Assembly (NCBI RefSeq): GCF_051465645.1
Contig: NZ_CP195790.1
Location: 434,001 to 498,000 of the forward strand
Source of the DNA: Planctomicrobium sp051465645
Lineage (GTDB): Bacteria; Planctomycetota; Planctomycetia; Planctomycetales; Planctomycetaceae
DNA: 64,000 nucleotides
Direction of reading: 5' to 3'
Shown here: piece by piece, positions 1 to 8,408 of the stretch
Position numbering within the stretch: position 1 is the stretch's first letter
Layout of the letters: each line of letters starts with the position of its first letter
Notes under the pieces: model-generated
Told to the model about the DNA's origin: nothing
Seen by the model: only the letters and a program-made list of their open reading frames with translations
Database searches by the model: none
Translations under genes and position numbers: made by a program

Positions 1-69
1 TGAATGCTTTGTCTTTATTTCGAGCACACATGACAGTGCTCATTAACACTAAATTCAGGAGAAATTCAC

Positions 70-627
70 ATGAGAGCTTTTCACACCATCGCTGTTGCCG
101 CTGCTGCTCTGTTTGTTTCTGGTGCCGCAGGTAGCACTGCTCATGCTCAGATCTTCGGGAACCTCCCGATCTTCAATGCACTCACAAACAACAGCTATCG
201 AGCACCGTCTACCAACGGAAATGCCCAGTGCGGTCCAAATGGATGCTGGGTCGCCCCCAATACGAATGTCGGAGTTGTGACTCCACCTGCGTACAACTAC
301 GGAAATGCTTTGGGGCAAAATGTGCCGTACTACAACAACACTCAGCGGTATCCAACGACTTATCCAGGCGTGGGCAGCAATGCTTTTCCAAATGGACCTG
401 TTCCGTACAACGCGAATCGTCCTGACTTCAGGGATCCATGGTCAAACACTTCCAATGGAAACCACAACCACAATCACGGCAACCTGAACCACAACAACAA
501 CTATTACTTCAACGGTAATCGCCCTAACGACGTTCGGGATCGTGTCACCCCTGTTCAATTCCAGACACCTGCACCTTTTCAGACATTCCCGGTGAACTAT
601 TACTCGAATGGATCAAACATGCGGTAA
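70..627 (+). CDS. Secreted Asn-rich hypothetical protein
   Basis: Not recognised. The 185-residue product begins with a signal peptide (residues 1-26, cleavage expected after AHA), so it is probably exported to the periplasm or surface. The mature part is low-complexity, rich in Asn, Tyr and Pro, with a His/Asn tract around residues 130-144 and a single CGPNGC motif at 54-59 that could form a disulfide. An AGGAG ribosome binding site lies 8 bases before the ATG, which supports the start. It stands alone: the next gene is on the other strand, beyond a hairpin terminator. A structural cell-surface or matrix role is possible but only a guess from composition. Confidence 0.75.
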   Translation: MRAFHTIAVAAAALFVSGAAGSTAHAQIFGNLPIFNALTNNSYRAPSTNGNAQCGPNGCWVAPNTNVGVVTPPAYNYGNALGQNVPYYNNTQRYPTTYPGVGSNAFPNGPVPYNANRPDFRDPWSNTSNGNHNHNHGNLNHNNNYYFNGNRPNDVRDRVTPVQFQTPAPFQTFPVNYYSNGSNMR

Positions 628-1057
628 TTAGGTGGTCATTCGAGAGATGAGGGTGGCCTCCTGGGTGGGGAGACCTTTGAACTCGGGGGTCAGCAAGATG
701 AAGAAGAACGTGCCGGATTCAGGCAACGAGGGCTGATTGCTCTCGCGAAATGAGACTCGGGACGGTGGACGGGAATTCGAGCAGCTTGAGTTGAAGCTCG
801 CTGGAGTATTCCCTGAAATCACGCAGCAAGGAGAGCTTGATGTCGGAGTTATGATCGCACGGAAACTCAGTCAGAACTTCTTTTACAAAATTGAGCCCCA
901 GAGAAATCCCTGGGGCTCGATTTATTTCTATTGGTCCGCGAGAAGTCTTGCAGGTCTGGAACCGGTCCGAAAAAGATGTCGTAGTTCCTGCACCCGGCAT
1001 TGAGTCTGTTGCCTGCCGCGGCGGCCTGTGCAAGTTCCTCAGACAGATCGATACGGG
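628..1057. other. Intergenic region, no gene seen
   Basis: Short open frames exist on both strands but overlap one another and have no ribosome binding site or recognisable product. The only clear element is the hairpin terminator at 893-926. Confidence 0.6.
893..926. terminator. Bidirectional hairpin terminator
   Basis: Perfect 9-bp stem GAGCCCCAG (893-901) / CTGGGGCTC (910-918), followed by GATTTATTT on the plus strand and AATTTTG on the minus strand. It sits between two convergent genes, the secreted protein and the carbonic anhydrase, and could end both transcripts. Confidence 0.7.
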
Positions 1058-1729
1058 CTAGATTGCCATTTGCTCTCTGGAAGAATCTGATTCGACGATT
1101 GGAACCACGTGTTCACCCAACGGCAGGAACTGTTCCTGTTCTGGAGAGTAGCTAAAGACCTTGCCAGTGTGGATCTGGTAGACCCAACCGTGAAGTTGAA
1201 TTTCGTGTCGTGACAGTGCTGCGGCAACGGACGGATGTGTTCGCAGGTTTTCCAACTGAACGAGAACGTTTTCTTCAACTGTTAATGTCAGGCGAGCGAC
1301 TGGATCGGTGACATTCGCGTAATTCTCAGTGATGATTCTCTTCGTCGCTTCAGCATGTGCGAGGTAGCTTTTCACTGCTGGAAGTTTATCCAGATGGGTG
1401 TCATCAAGAATCGCTCCCATTGCTCCACATTGAGAATGCCCGCAAATGATCACGTCGCGGACTTTCAGCACCGAAACAGCATATTCAATCGTCGCAGCTT
1501 CTCCTCCATGAACAGCACCGAATGGAGGAACAATGTTTCCAGCGACACGAAGAATGAACAGCTCGCCGGGTTTGGTCTGCGTGATGAGATTGGGGCTGAT
1601 GCGTGAATCGGAGCAAGTAATAAACAGCGCGAGTGGATTCTGTCCATCAGCAAGTCGTTCAAAAAAATGTTGCTGCAATGCAAATACGTTTTCCTGAAAC
1701 TGATGGATGCCGCGGATGAGTTGTTGCAC
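1058..1729 (-). CDS. Beta-class carbonic anhydrase
   Basis: Zinc enzyme interconverting CO2 and bicarbonate in the cytoplasm; no signal peptide. The family zinc ligands are all visible: Cys39 and Asp41 in CSDSR, His98 and Cys101 in HSQCG, with the surrounding RVAGNIV segment (61-67) typical of beta carbonic anhydrases. Length of 223 residues is normal for the family. It is transcribed alone towards a terminator shared with the upstream secreted-protein gene. Nothing nearby (no SulP transporter, no carboxysome gene) shows which pathway uses the bicarbonate. The family call is secure; the physiological role is open. Confidence 0.93.
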   Translation of the reverse strand: MQQLIRGIHQFQENVFALQQHFFERLADGQNPLALFITCSDSRISPNLITQTKPGELFILRVAGNIVPPFGAVHGGEAATIEYAVSVLKVRDVIICGHSQCGAMGAILDDTHLDKLPAVKSYLAHAEATKRIITENYANVTDPVARLTLTVEENVLVQLENLRTHPSVAAALSRHEIQLHGWVYQIHTGKVFSYSPEQEQFLPLGEHVVPIVESDSSREQMAI

Positions 1730-2337
1730 TTGAGAGTCTCCGATGGAGTCGTGTCCAAAAATTGGCGGCGAGTTTATGGGATGGCGACTCGGTGGTCGGG
1801 GGCGATCAGATTTGAATTCTCTGCAAGAAATTTCCTCGCTGGACGCACCATTGGAATCGCCAATAGTGAGCCCGCCGTTTGCGGTGATTTAGCTGCAGTT
1901 CTGATTCGCCTGGAACACCTCGTTCAATGGCTCGCCCTTAGAACAGACGATTGCGGAGGTCGTCAGGGCGTCTCGCTGCGAACATTTCCGAATGCAGCAA
2001 TCAGCGGATCTGGCGACGAATCGAATGAATGTGTGACGAAACCGTAATCTTCGTTCAGCTCTTAAATGCTATCGGGGCAAAATTCCTTCGCCTAGAAGCG
2101 CAACCGGGAAATTTGCGGAGACTTCAGAATTCGAACCGAATAGAGCTATTAGCTGCGTCGAATTTTGGGATTCTGCGAGTCATATGGATCACTGTGTATG
2201 CGTTCGGGACGGGCATCACGGTTGGCGATATCAGAGTGCAGAGCATCTCGATCACTGTGTCTAAAAAGAGAACTCCCCTGTCAGATCTGACGACCTGACA
2301 GGGGAGATGAGATTGACGAGTTATTGACGGAATCGAT
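1730..2337. other. Intergenic region between carbonic anhydrase and Gfo/Idh gene
   Basis: About 600 bases upstream of the carbonic anhydrase start and downstream of the oxidoreductase. Open frames around 1667-2047 and 2029-2298 have no ribosome binding site or recognisable product. Only the terminator at 2262-2306 is clear. Confidence 0.55.
2262..2306 (-). terminator. Rho-independent terminator of the Gfo/Idh gene
   Basis: Perfect 12-bp stem: CTCCCCTGTCAG (2273-2284) pairs with CTGACAGGGGAG (2295-2306). Read on the minus strand it is followed by TTCTCTTTTT, a good U-tract, and it begins about 30 bases after the stop of the oxidoreductase gene. Confidence 0.85.
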
Positions 2338-3708
2338 TTAGAATTCCCGCTTGGTTTTGATACCTGGCATCGGAATAGGGTATTTCCCGTTCTCTGTTGC
2401 CTGCAATGGTGCTGGACCGTCCAGTGTCAGTTTGTCGACGTCTGGGGCGAATTCGTGCTCACAGTTGAGCATCTCATCATAGGTAATCAGCTGGCCTGTG
2501 TGCGCAGCCATTCGCCCCATCGATGTGACAAGGCTCGCCTGAACTCCGCGTTTAACTTCGTTGTAAGGCTTGTCGTTACGAATCGCTTCGAGGAAGTCGA
2601 CCCATTCCCATTCATAGGGCGACCGCTCTGGTTGGCCGTATTCCCAGACCAGATTTTCTTTCTTGAAGTTCTGGTTGTAATAAATTCGGGCTTTCGAAGG
2701 ATGGTGTCCTGATGTCGAGATGATGGCGGAGCCTTTTGTGCCGTGTGCATAGCTGGAAAATTCCTGCTTGCAGTTCAGCATGGTTCGGCCTTCCAGAAAC
2801 AGCTTTGTGCCATCCTTGAAGGTGTACTCGACGGAGTATGTGTCGAAATTCTGGTCGACATAATCCCCGCGATAGTGGCGGCCACCTGAAGCCTGAGCCT
2901 GAATCGGCCAGTCATTCTTCATCCAGCAGGATTCATCAATGTTGTGAATGAGGAAGTCACTGAATGCTCCCCCGCTCGCCCACAAGAATCCGTGAAAGTT
3001 GGCGATCTGGTACAGAACTTCCGACGTGTCGCCTTTATATGGTGGAGCAAATGCTGACCCGGTTGGTCCGACCATGCGGTAGGCTCGGAGCAGCAGGAGC
3101 TCACCGAGCTGACCATCCTGGATTCGGTTGAACAATTCGCCACGGGCGCGGCAATGGCGGCACATCAATCCGACGGCCACTTTCAGGTTCTTAGCGCTCG
3201 CCTTCTCGGCAAGATCGAGCATTTTTCGAGAGGTTGGCCCGTCGACTGTGACCGGCTTCTCCATGAAGACGTTGAGACCCTTTTCGATGGCATACTGGAA
3301 CTGCACCCAACGAAAGGCTGGTGGAGTTGTGAGAATGACGATGTCGCCTGGCTTCAGGCAGTCCATCGCTTGTTTATAGGCTTCAAAGCCGATGAATTTT
3401 TGATCTGGCGGAACATCCATTTTGTCCGCGAACTTGGTGTTCAATGCGTTATAGCTGTCGTTCAATCGCTGATCGAAGACATCGGCCATGGCCTTCAGCT
3501 TGATCGGCCCGCCTTCAACGGACAGAGCATCTCGCACCGCACCGCTTCCACGTCCCCCACAACCGACAAGTGCCAGCCCGAGAGTGTTGTCTTCGGCAGC
3601 GTGCGCACCGGGAAGAATGAACTGGCTGGCAGCAACGGCAGCCGCTGCGGCACCAGAGTTCTTGAGGAGAGTGCGACGCGAGAATGGGGCGGGATCAAAC
3701 TGTGACAT
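2338..3708 (-). CDS. Tat-exported Gfo/Idh/MocA family oxidoreductase
   Basis: NAD(P)-dependent sugar or polyol oxidoreductase-like protein of 456 residues. The N-terminus is a twin-arginine signal (SRRTLLK at 10-16, then an alanine-rich core, cleavage near GAHA), so it should be exported folded with its cofactor. The Rossmann GCGGRG motif follows at 49-54 and the family EKPVT motif near 150; the C-terminal half is the beta-sheet substrate domain ending in a planctomycete-type tail. Such exported Gfo/Idh proteins are numerous in planctomycetes and mostly uncharacterised. A GGAG lies 11 bases before the ATG. It is a single-gene unit with its own terminator. Substrate unknown. Confidence 0.9.
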   Translation of the reverse strand: MSQFDPAPFSRRTLLKNSGAAAAAVAASQFILPGAHAAEDNTLGLALVGCGGRGSGAVRDALSVEGGPIKLKAMADVFDQRLNDSYNALNTKFADKMDVPPDQKFIGFEAYKQAMDCLKPGDIVILTTPPAFRWVQFQYAIEKGLNVFMEKPVTVDGPTSRKMLDLAEKASAKNLKVAVGLMCRHCRARGELFNRIQDGQLGELLLLRAYRMVGPTGSAFAPPYKGDTSEVLYQIANFHGFLWASGGAFSDFLIHNIDESCWMKNDWPIQAQASGGRHYRGDYVDQNFDTYSVEYTFKDGTKLFLEGRTMLNCKQEFSSYAHGTKGSAIISTSGHHPSKARIYYNQNFKKENLVWEYGQPERSPYEWEWVDFLEAIRNDKPYNEVKRGVQASLVTSMGRMAAHTGQLITYDEMLNCEHEFAPDVDKLTLDGPAPLQATENGKYPIPMPGIKTKREF

Positions 3709-4024
3709 TACGTGCGGTGCTCCACAATGATCAATAAATGCTGATCGAACGTCATGACTCTCGCAGATTCGGGAAGTTTTTTCCAGTCAAATGTACTGGG
3801 GTCGATGTGTTTGACTGTTCAATCTGCTGGAGATGCCAAGTCTGTCTGGCAATGCATGAACTGCGTGAGATGGGCGGGAAAAGCGGAAGTCAGGCAATGC
3901 CGGATCAGGTCAAAGACAGCCGTGTTGACAGTTGGCTCTCCACAATTGTGGAGGGCAGGAAATCGCCCGGTCACTTAGTTGGAAGCGTGACCGAACGATT
4001 GCACGAGTCACGTGAACGCAAAGG
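3709..4024. other. Intergenic region, no gene seen
   Basis: Contains the promoter region of the Gfo/Idh gene. An open frame on the plus strand (3738-4040) runs into the opposite-strand hydrolase gene and shows no family features. Confidence 0.5.
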
Positions 4025-4573
4025 TCAGCGGATTCGCTGAAGCCACGTTTCCTTGTCGATGACTTCGCTGATGAACATTTGCTGGGCCACAAGAATCGAT
4101 TCATGGAGCTGTTCTGCCGTGACGGAGCCAGCTTGATTCTGAACATCGAGCGTGCCGGTTGCATCTCGTAGAAACTCGACTTTGTATCCGCGATGAAATG
4201 CTTGTCTGGCTGTCGTGTCGCAGCAGATCTGAGTCATGTACCCAGCAATGCAGACCGTGTCGATTCCTTTTTCCTTCAGGAATGCATCGAGCTCAGTATT
4301 CGTGAAGGAGCCTGGGAGTTGTTTGTCGATGAGAATGTCTCTGGGACGCGATTCAACTTCGGGTCTGAGCTGCCAAAGATCGCTTCCCTTGCGGAAAACT
4401 GGTGACTCTGGATCTGGTTGGTGATGGCGGATGACAACAACTGGAATCTTTGCTTCTTGGGCAGCGTCCATCACTTCGAGGATCGACTCAAGATGCCCGA
4501 CCGGATAGCGAATCGGAAAAGCTCCATCGAAATACTCCTTCTGCACGTCAATCACCAGTAAGGCTCTGTTCAT
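4025..4573 (-). CDS. Isochorismatase-like cysteine hydrolase
   Basis: Cytoplasmic hydrolase of the isochorismatase/nicotinamidase superfamily, 182 residues. The catalytic triad expected for the family is visible: Asp9 in VIDVQ, the Lys of IDKQLPGSF (about residue 84) and the Cys in TQICCDTTAR (about residue 118). The cis-peptide region precedes the nucleophile as usual. The amide or ester substrate cannot be read from sequence; enzymes of this type act on nicotinamide, N-carbamoyl amides or isochorismate, and none of those pathways has genes nearby. Monocistronic as far as can be seen. Confidence 0.87.
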   Translation of the reverse strand: MNRALLVIDVQKEYFDGAFPIRYPVGHLESILEVMDAAQEAKIPVVVIRHHQPDPESPVFRKGSDLWQLRPEVESRPRDILIDKQLPGSFTNTELDAFLKEKGIDTVCIAGYMTQICCDTTARQAFHRGYKVEFLRDATGTLDVQNQAGSVTAEQLHESILVAQQMFISEVIDKETWLQRIR

Positions 4574-4946
4574 GGGGGATCCTCGAATCGCTTGAAATCA
4601 GTGTGGTGATGGAATCAGAATCTCATATTCTAGGAGGATGGCAGTTACTGGCAATGAGCAGTACTGTCGGACGCCTTGAAATTGCTTCGCAATGCTTACG
4701 TGTTCGCTTCCGTTAGAGGGAGCTACAGAGCACTCTGATGAGCAGTGATTGCGTGAGGAGAGTCAACGGTCCGGTTGAGGAATCGCGAGGATGCGTGCCG
4801 CTGTTCCACTGCTAAACGCAGGGAGCCGTGATCCTCGTCACCTTCAGCCGCGCCCATCCGCACTTGGGTGTGCCACTTGGTCCAATTGCTGGACTGCGTG
4901 CATTACTTGCTTGTCGTCGAATGGCCGTAACTGTGTCATTACAGGT
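4574..4946. other. Intergenic region, no gene seen
   Basis: No convincing reading frame, hairpin or repeat. It lies between two minus-strand genes and holds the upstream region of the hydrolase. Confidence 0.5.
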
Positions 4947-6287
4947 TCAGCCTCTTCGAATCGCTTCCATCGGGGATCTGGTGGCGGCTCTCCATGCCGG
5001 GTAAAGTCCGCCGAGAATTCCGAGCACCGCACTAAAAGCGGCTCCGAAAAGAAGTAGCGCCGGACCTGCGACCAGTCTGAGACGGTCCGGAAAGAGTGAG
5101 TTGATGATCTGCGTCGCTCCCCAACCGACGATCACGCCAATCAGTCCGCCGATGATCCCGATGATGGCACTTTCGAAAATCATCAGCAGCATCACGTTCC
5201 CTTTGGACCAGCCGTTTGCTCGAAGTATTCCGAACTCGGTCATTCGTTCAGAGACGCTCATGATCATCGTGTTCACAATGCTCAGGAGTGCGATGGTGAC
5301 TCCCATCGCTGTGATCAACCCGAGAAACAGATTGAGGTCCCCGGTCATCTCAGAAAAGCGATCCGACCAGTCTTGTGCCAGCCGGACTTCGACCGCGCTG
5401 ACTGGAGGGGATGGTGACTGTGTCTCTGTTGAATCTGTCGCGTTGTTTGTGAGCGAGCGATCACCGATACCAGGTGAGATCCCGGCTGAAAGCCAGAGTT
5501 GAATGGCATCTGAGATTGATTGAAGTGGTTGCGGAAGCGGGATTGCGAGTAGTAGAGCGAGGTCATTACTCGGTCCGTGGTTGGTCGTATCTCGCCCGAC
5601 GTAGTGTTGTTCGATTGCTTTCTTCAGCGCTTGTGGGGACGTTTCTGGGTCTGGCTCAATATAGAATGCAGAAACCGCGTTGGGGCTGAGTCTCAAGAGT
5701 TCACGGACCGTATTGATGTCGAGCACAATGTTGACGTCCAACAGCATCGAACCTGTGTCATAGATCCCAATGATCTGGGCATCCGTACGATTCAAGCGAA
5801 CAGTGTCCCCGATGGTTTTTCCGGTGTCGGTTGCGATCTGGCGGCTGATCAGGCAGTTCCGTTGACCGATGTCCTGCGCAGACAGAAACCGCCCTTCTTT
5901 CATGTTTTCGCGGTAGATGTCGCGCTGCAGGCGGAGGCGTTCCGGAATGTCCAGCCCCAATAGAAATCGTGGGGGCGAAATCAGGGTCTTCCCGTCGAGC
6001 ACATTGAGCCGGTTCACAATCTCGGAGTCAACGACAGCGACACCAGGGAAGTTTTGAAGTTCAGTTTTCCACTCAGCAGGAAGAGTGGAAAAGATCGGAA
6101 GCGGTGAGCCTCGTTCCTGAATCGCCAGACCTGGGATCTGGGAAAAGGTTCTTTGCACAACGGCATCGATTCCGGCGGCGATTGAAAACAGGATCGTCAT
6201 GCTGGCGATGGCGATGATCAACCCTGCCAGCGCTAAGATTGTCCGTAATGGGCGACTGAGGAGATTGCTGAGTGCGAATCGCAGCAT
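4947..6287 (-). CDS. FtsX/MacB-type ABC transporter permease
   Basis: Inner-membrane permease subunit, 446 residues, of the MacB/LolC type. One membrane segment at residues 10-35 is followed by a large periplasmic MacB-PCD domain (about 40-320, including the DFP-like core with QIIGIYDTG), then three C-terminal membrane segments forming the FtsX domain (about 325-435) and the usual end P-M-EAIR. This family transduces ATP hydrolysis to periplasmic partners rather than moving substrate across the membrane. Oddly, no ATPase or HlyD-like partner gene is adjacent, so its ATPase must be encoded elsewhere. An insert around 255-300 rich in Ser/Thr/Pro is not part of the core fold. Confidence 0.88.
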   Translation of the reverse strand: MLRFALSNLLSRPLRTILALAGLIIAIASMTILFSIAAGIDAVVQRTFSQIPGLAIQERGSPLPIFSTLPAEWKTELQNFPGVAVVDSEIVNRLNVLDGKTLISPPRFLLGLDIPERLRLQRDIYRENMKEGRFLSAQDIGQRNCLISRQIATDTGKTIGDTVRLNRTDAQIIGIYDTGSMLLDVNIVLDINTVRELLRLSPNAVSAFYIEPDPETSPQALKKAIEQHYVGRDTTNHGPSNDLALLLAIPLPQPLQSISDAIQLWLSAGISPGIGDRSLTNNATDSTETQSPSPPVSAVEVRLAQDWSDRFSEMTGDLNLFLGLITAMGVTIALLSIVNTMIMSVSERMTEFGILRANGWSKGNVMLLMIFESAIIGIIGGLIGVIVGWGATQIINSLFPDRLRLVAGPALLLFGAAFSAVLGILGGLYPAWRAATRSPMEAIRRG

Positions 6288-6721
6288 GTGGAGATTGCTT
6301 CGAATTCAAGTTCGTGTGCAGTGAACTCTGATGTCTTGAAGAGGATTGTACTGATGATCAGCAATATTGGCACTCAGGTTCCAGTTGCGGAAACTGGGGC
6401 ATTGAGTTGAGGCTCCAGAATCGTTGTCATCTTTAAGCAAGCCCAACCGGAACTCTCGCCGGTGCCTCCTTTTACGCACTGCGGAGTCGCTTTCAGGTTT
6501 CACTTCCCGGGCTGGTTTACGTGTCTGTAAGTCTTGATGCGTTCTGGTGTTAAAGCTTTGGGTTTGCTTATTCGTCCGCTGGCAGGTCTTCATTTATACG
6601 TATATGATCCGTTGGCCTGCGATGTGGCCGTTTCGGAATGTTCTTTGCCGATTCGGCGATTGGGACGTCTATATTTATCGTTATCAGTGAGGTGATTGTG
6701 TTGAATTCCGTAGGTGCGAAG
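6288..6721. other. Leader region of the first DUF1559 gene
   Basis: No convincing gene. It separates the divergently transcribed permease and DUF1559 genes and so must hold both promoters, but no sigma-70 boxes stand out. The DUF1559 frame is open from 6638, but the peptide before 6722 does not belong to the family. Confidence 0.45.
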
Positions 6722-7729
6722 ATGCACCGGCAGGCGAAAGCTGCGTTTACGCTGATTGAGCTACTGGTGGTCATTGCCATCATTGCGATTTTGATCGCGT
6801 TGCTGTTGCCAGCGGTACAGCAGGCTCGCGAAGCGGCTCGCAGAAGCCAGTGCAAGAACCACCTCAAGCAGATTGGTCTGGCACTGCACAATTATCATGA
6901 TACCCATCTGACGTTTCCACCGGGTTCCAACGGTGGTTCAACGACATCCGAAGTGCCATTTCTCGTTCCGAACTGGCGACTACACATTTTTCCACAGATG
7001 GAACAGACTGCGCTCTACAACAAGTTGGACTTTATAACTGCAGCGCGGAGCTTCGCCGGAAGTACCTCCAGCACTAACGCCGTCTTACTTGGTGGACATG
7101 TGGTTCCGGTCTACGCTTGCCCATCGAGCTCTCTCGACCCGAATGGTGCTCCACTCCCGACCACGACCACCCACAACCCGAGACGTATTCAGGTGCCGAT
7201 GTATGTTGGAGTTGCTGGTGCCTCGATTGGCAGCGCAGCAGAGTTCCCAGTTGGAAAAAATGTCGGGTTCGCGAATGGTTATGGGATCTTCACTAACAAC
7301 GGCATGTTGCAGTGGAACTATAACGTGCGGATGAAAGACTGTACTGACGGAACCTCAAATACACTCATTGTTGCCGAGCAGTCCGGAATGGTGGGGACCT
7401 CCGATATTCGTTCAGGCTACTACGGAGGTTACAACGGTGCCACCTTCCCATCGCCTGTGAGCTCGACGGTACAAACCGCTCCTGGCGTTGGGTCGACCGT
7501 CTGGTCAGTTGGGATCTCCAGTTTTCGATTGCGGATCAATCCGACGAGTGCGTCGACCGGATCGACGAATTCTTACAATCCAAACACTGCATGGAATTCG
7601 ATGCATACCGGCGGGATTCACGGACTCCTTTCAGACGGATCCGTGCGATTCATTTCAGACACGACTGACATGAACACTCTGCGAAGTCTGTCTGCTCGTA
7701 ATGACGGTGAAGTCGTCGGCGAATTCTAA
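6722..7729 (+). CDS. DUF1559 (SBP_bac_10) pseudopilin-like protein 1
   Basis: Member of the planctomycete DUF1559 family, 335 residues from the chosen start. The N-terminus (MHRQAKAAFTLIELL) is a type IV prepilin-like signal: short basic leader, then the hydrophobic helix VVIAIIAILIALLLPAVQQA, so the protein should be anchored in the inner membrane or processed by a prepilin peptidase. The helix leads into the conserved REAARRSQCKN segment and a globular domain that ends with HTGGIHGLLSDGSVRF. The start at 6722 is chosen because the frame upstream (open to 6638) adds residues foreign to the family; the Shine-Dalgarno sequence is weak either way. A lipoprotein gene follows 150 bases later. Function of the family is unknown. 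Confidence 0.9.
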   Translation: MHRQAKAAFTLIELLVVIAIIAILIALLLPAVQQAREAARRSQCKNHLKQIGLALHNYHDTHLTFPPGSNGGSTTSEVPFLVPNWRLHIFPQMEQTALYNKLDFITAARSFAGSTSSTNAVLLGGHVVPVYACPSSSLDPNGAPLPTTTTHNPRRIQVPMYVGVAGASIGSAAEFPVGKNVGFANGYGIFTNNGMLQWNYNVRMKDCTDGTSNTLIVAEQSGMVGTSDIRSGYYGGYNGATFPSPVSSTVQTAPGVGSTVWSVGISSFRLRINPTSASTGSTNSYNPNTAWNSMHTGGIHGLLSDGSVRFISDTTDMNTLRSLSARNDGEVVGEF

Positions 7730-7881
7730 GATCGCCAGATTCTGTTCTTTACTGCCTGTGTGCGAATTTCACTCGATTGTGCAGTGTCTGGGAAATCAGC
7801 TTTTTCAGAACGATATTTGAGATCGCCGCTGTGCTGTCCGACAGGTTGGTGCAGCGGTGTCTCTTTTTTGGAGTTTGATGA

Positions 7882-8280
7882 ATGAGTTTGGTTAAGAACT
7901 CGTTGACGAGTCTCGTTCTGATTGCAGGCGTCTTCTTGCTGCAGGGGTGTGGTGGAGCCAAAACCGCTCCGACGGGATCGGTCTCCGGAAAGGTCACTCT
8001 GGCCGATCAACCGTTAAGTGCAGTCGTTGTTGAATTCTTCTCAAGCGAGCTTGCCGTTGGTGCGATCGGGAACACCCAGGAAGATGGGACCTACAAGATC
8101 GAAGGGAAGTTGCCAGTCGGATCGTATGTGGTCACGGTCAATCATCTTCCGCCTGAGCCAGGACAGCCTGCGGTGAAGACGACACCGGTTCCGCCCAAGT
8201 ACTCCAATGCGAAAACATCACAATTGGAGTTCACCGTTACAAGTGGGGCGAATGAGTTTGATCTCGCCCTGACAAAGTGA
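7882..8280 (+). CDS. Small lipoprotein with carboxypeptidase-regulatory-like fold
   Basis: A 132-residue exported lipoprotein. The signal peptide ends in the lipobox LLQGC, with Cys23 as the lipidation site. The mature part reads GSVSGKVTLADQPL followed by an EDGTYKIEG and a PVGSYVVTV strand pair, the pattern of the transthyretin-like carboxypeptidase regulatory domain. It follows a DUF1559 gene on the same strand and ends 40 bases before a strong terminator, so the two probably form an operon. The same pairing occurs four more times in this window, which suggests the two products work together at the cell envelope. Confidence 0.85.
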   Translation: MSLVKNSLTSLVLIAGVFLLQGCGGAKTAPTGSVSGKVTLADQPLSAVVVEFFSSELAVGAIGNTQEDGTYKIEGKLPVGSYVVTVNHLPPEPGQPAVKTTPVPPKYSNAKTSQLEFTVTSGANEFDLALTK

Positions 8281-8320
8281 TCGTCATCACTTTATTATTG
8301 TGAAACCCAAATCAAAGAGA

Positions 8321-8357
8321 AGACCACCCGCGAACCGCAACGGGTGGTCTTTTTGTT
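8321..8357. terminator. Bidirectional rho-independent terminator
   Basis: Perfect 10-bp stem AGACCACCCG (8321-8330) / CGGGTGGTCT (8341-8350) followed by TTTTGTT on the plus strand. It lies between the convergent lipoprotein and nhaA genes; the minus-strand read is followed by a U-rich TCTCTTTGATTT. Confidence 0.88.
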
Positions 8358-8408
8358 CATTCAGGCGGATTGATCTTCACCGCGGAGCGTGCTTTGTCCA
8401 TACGGAGA

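Noticed and set aside
719..1033. Overlapping open frames on both strands after the first gene
   Set aside because: They lie across a clear terminator hairpin, contradict each other in strand and have no start signals.
2029..2298. 89-codon plus-strand frame upstream of the Gfo/Idh terminator
   Set aside because: Runs through the terminator stem of the opposite gene and lacks a ribosome binding site or recognisable sequence.
3738..4040. 100-codon plus-strand frame
   Set aside because: Reads into the opposite-strand hydrolase gene, composition is not gene-like, no start signal.
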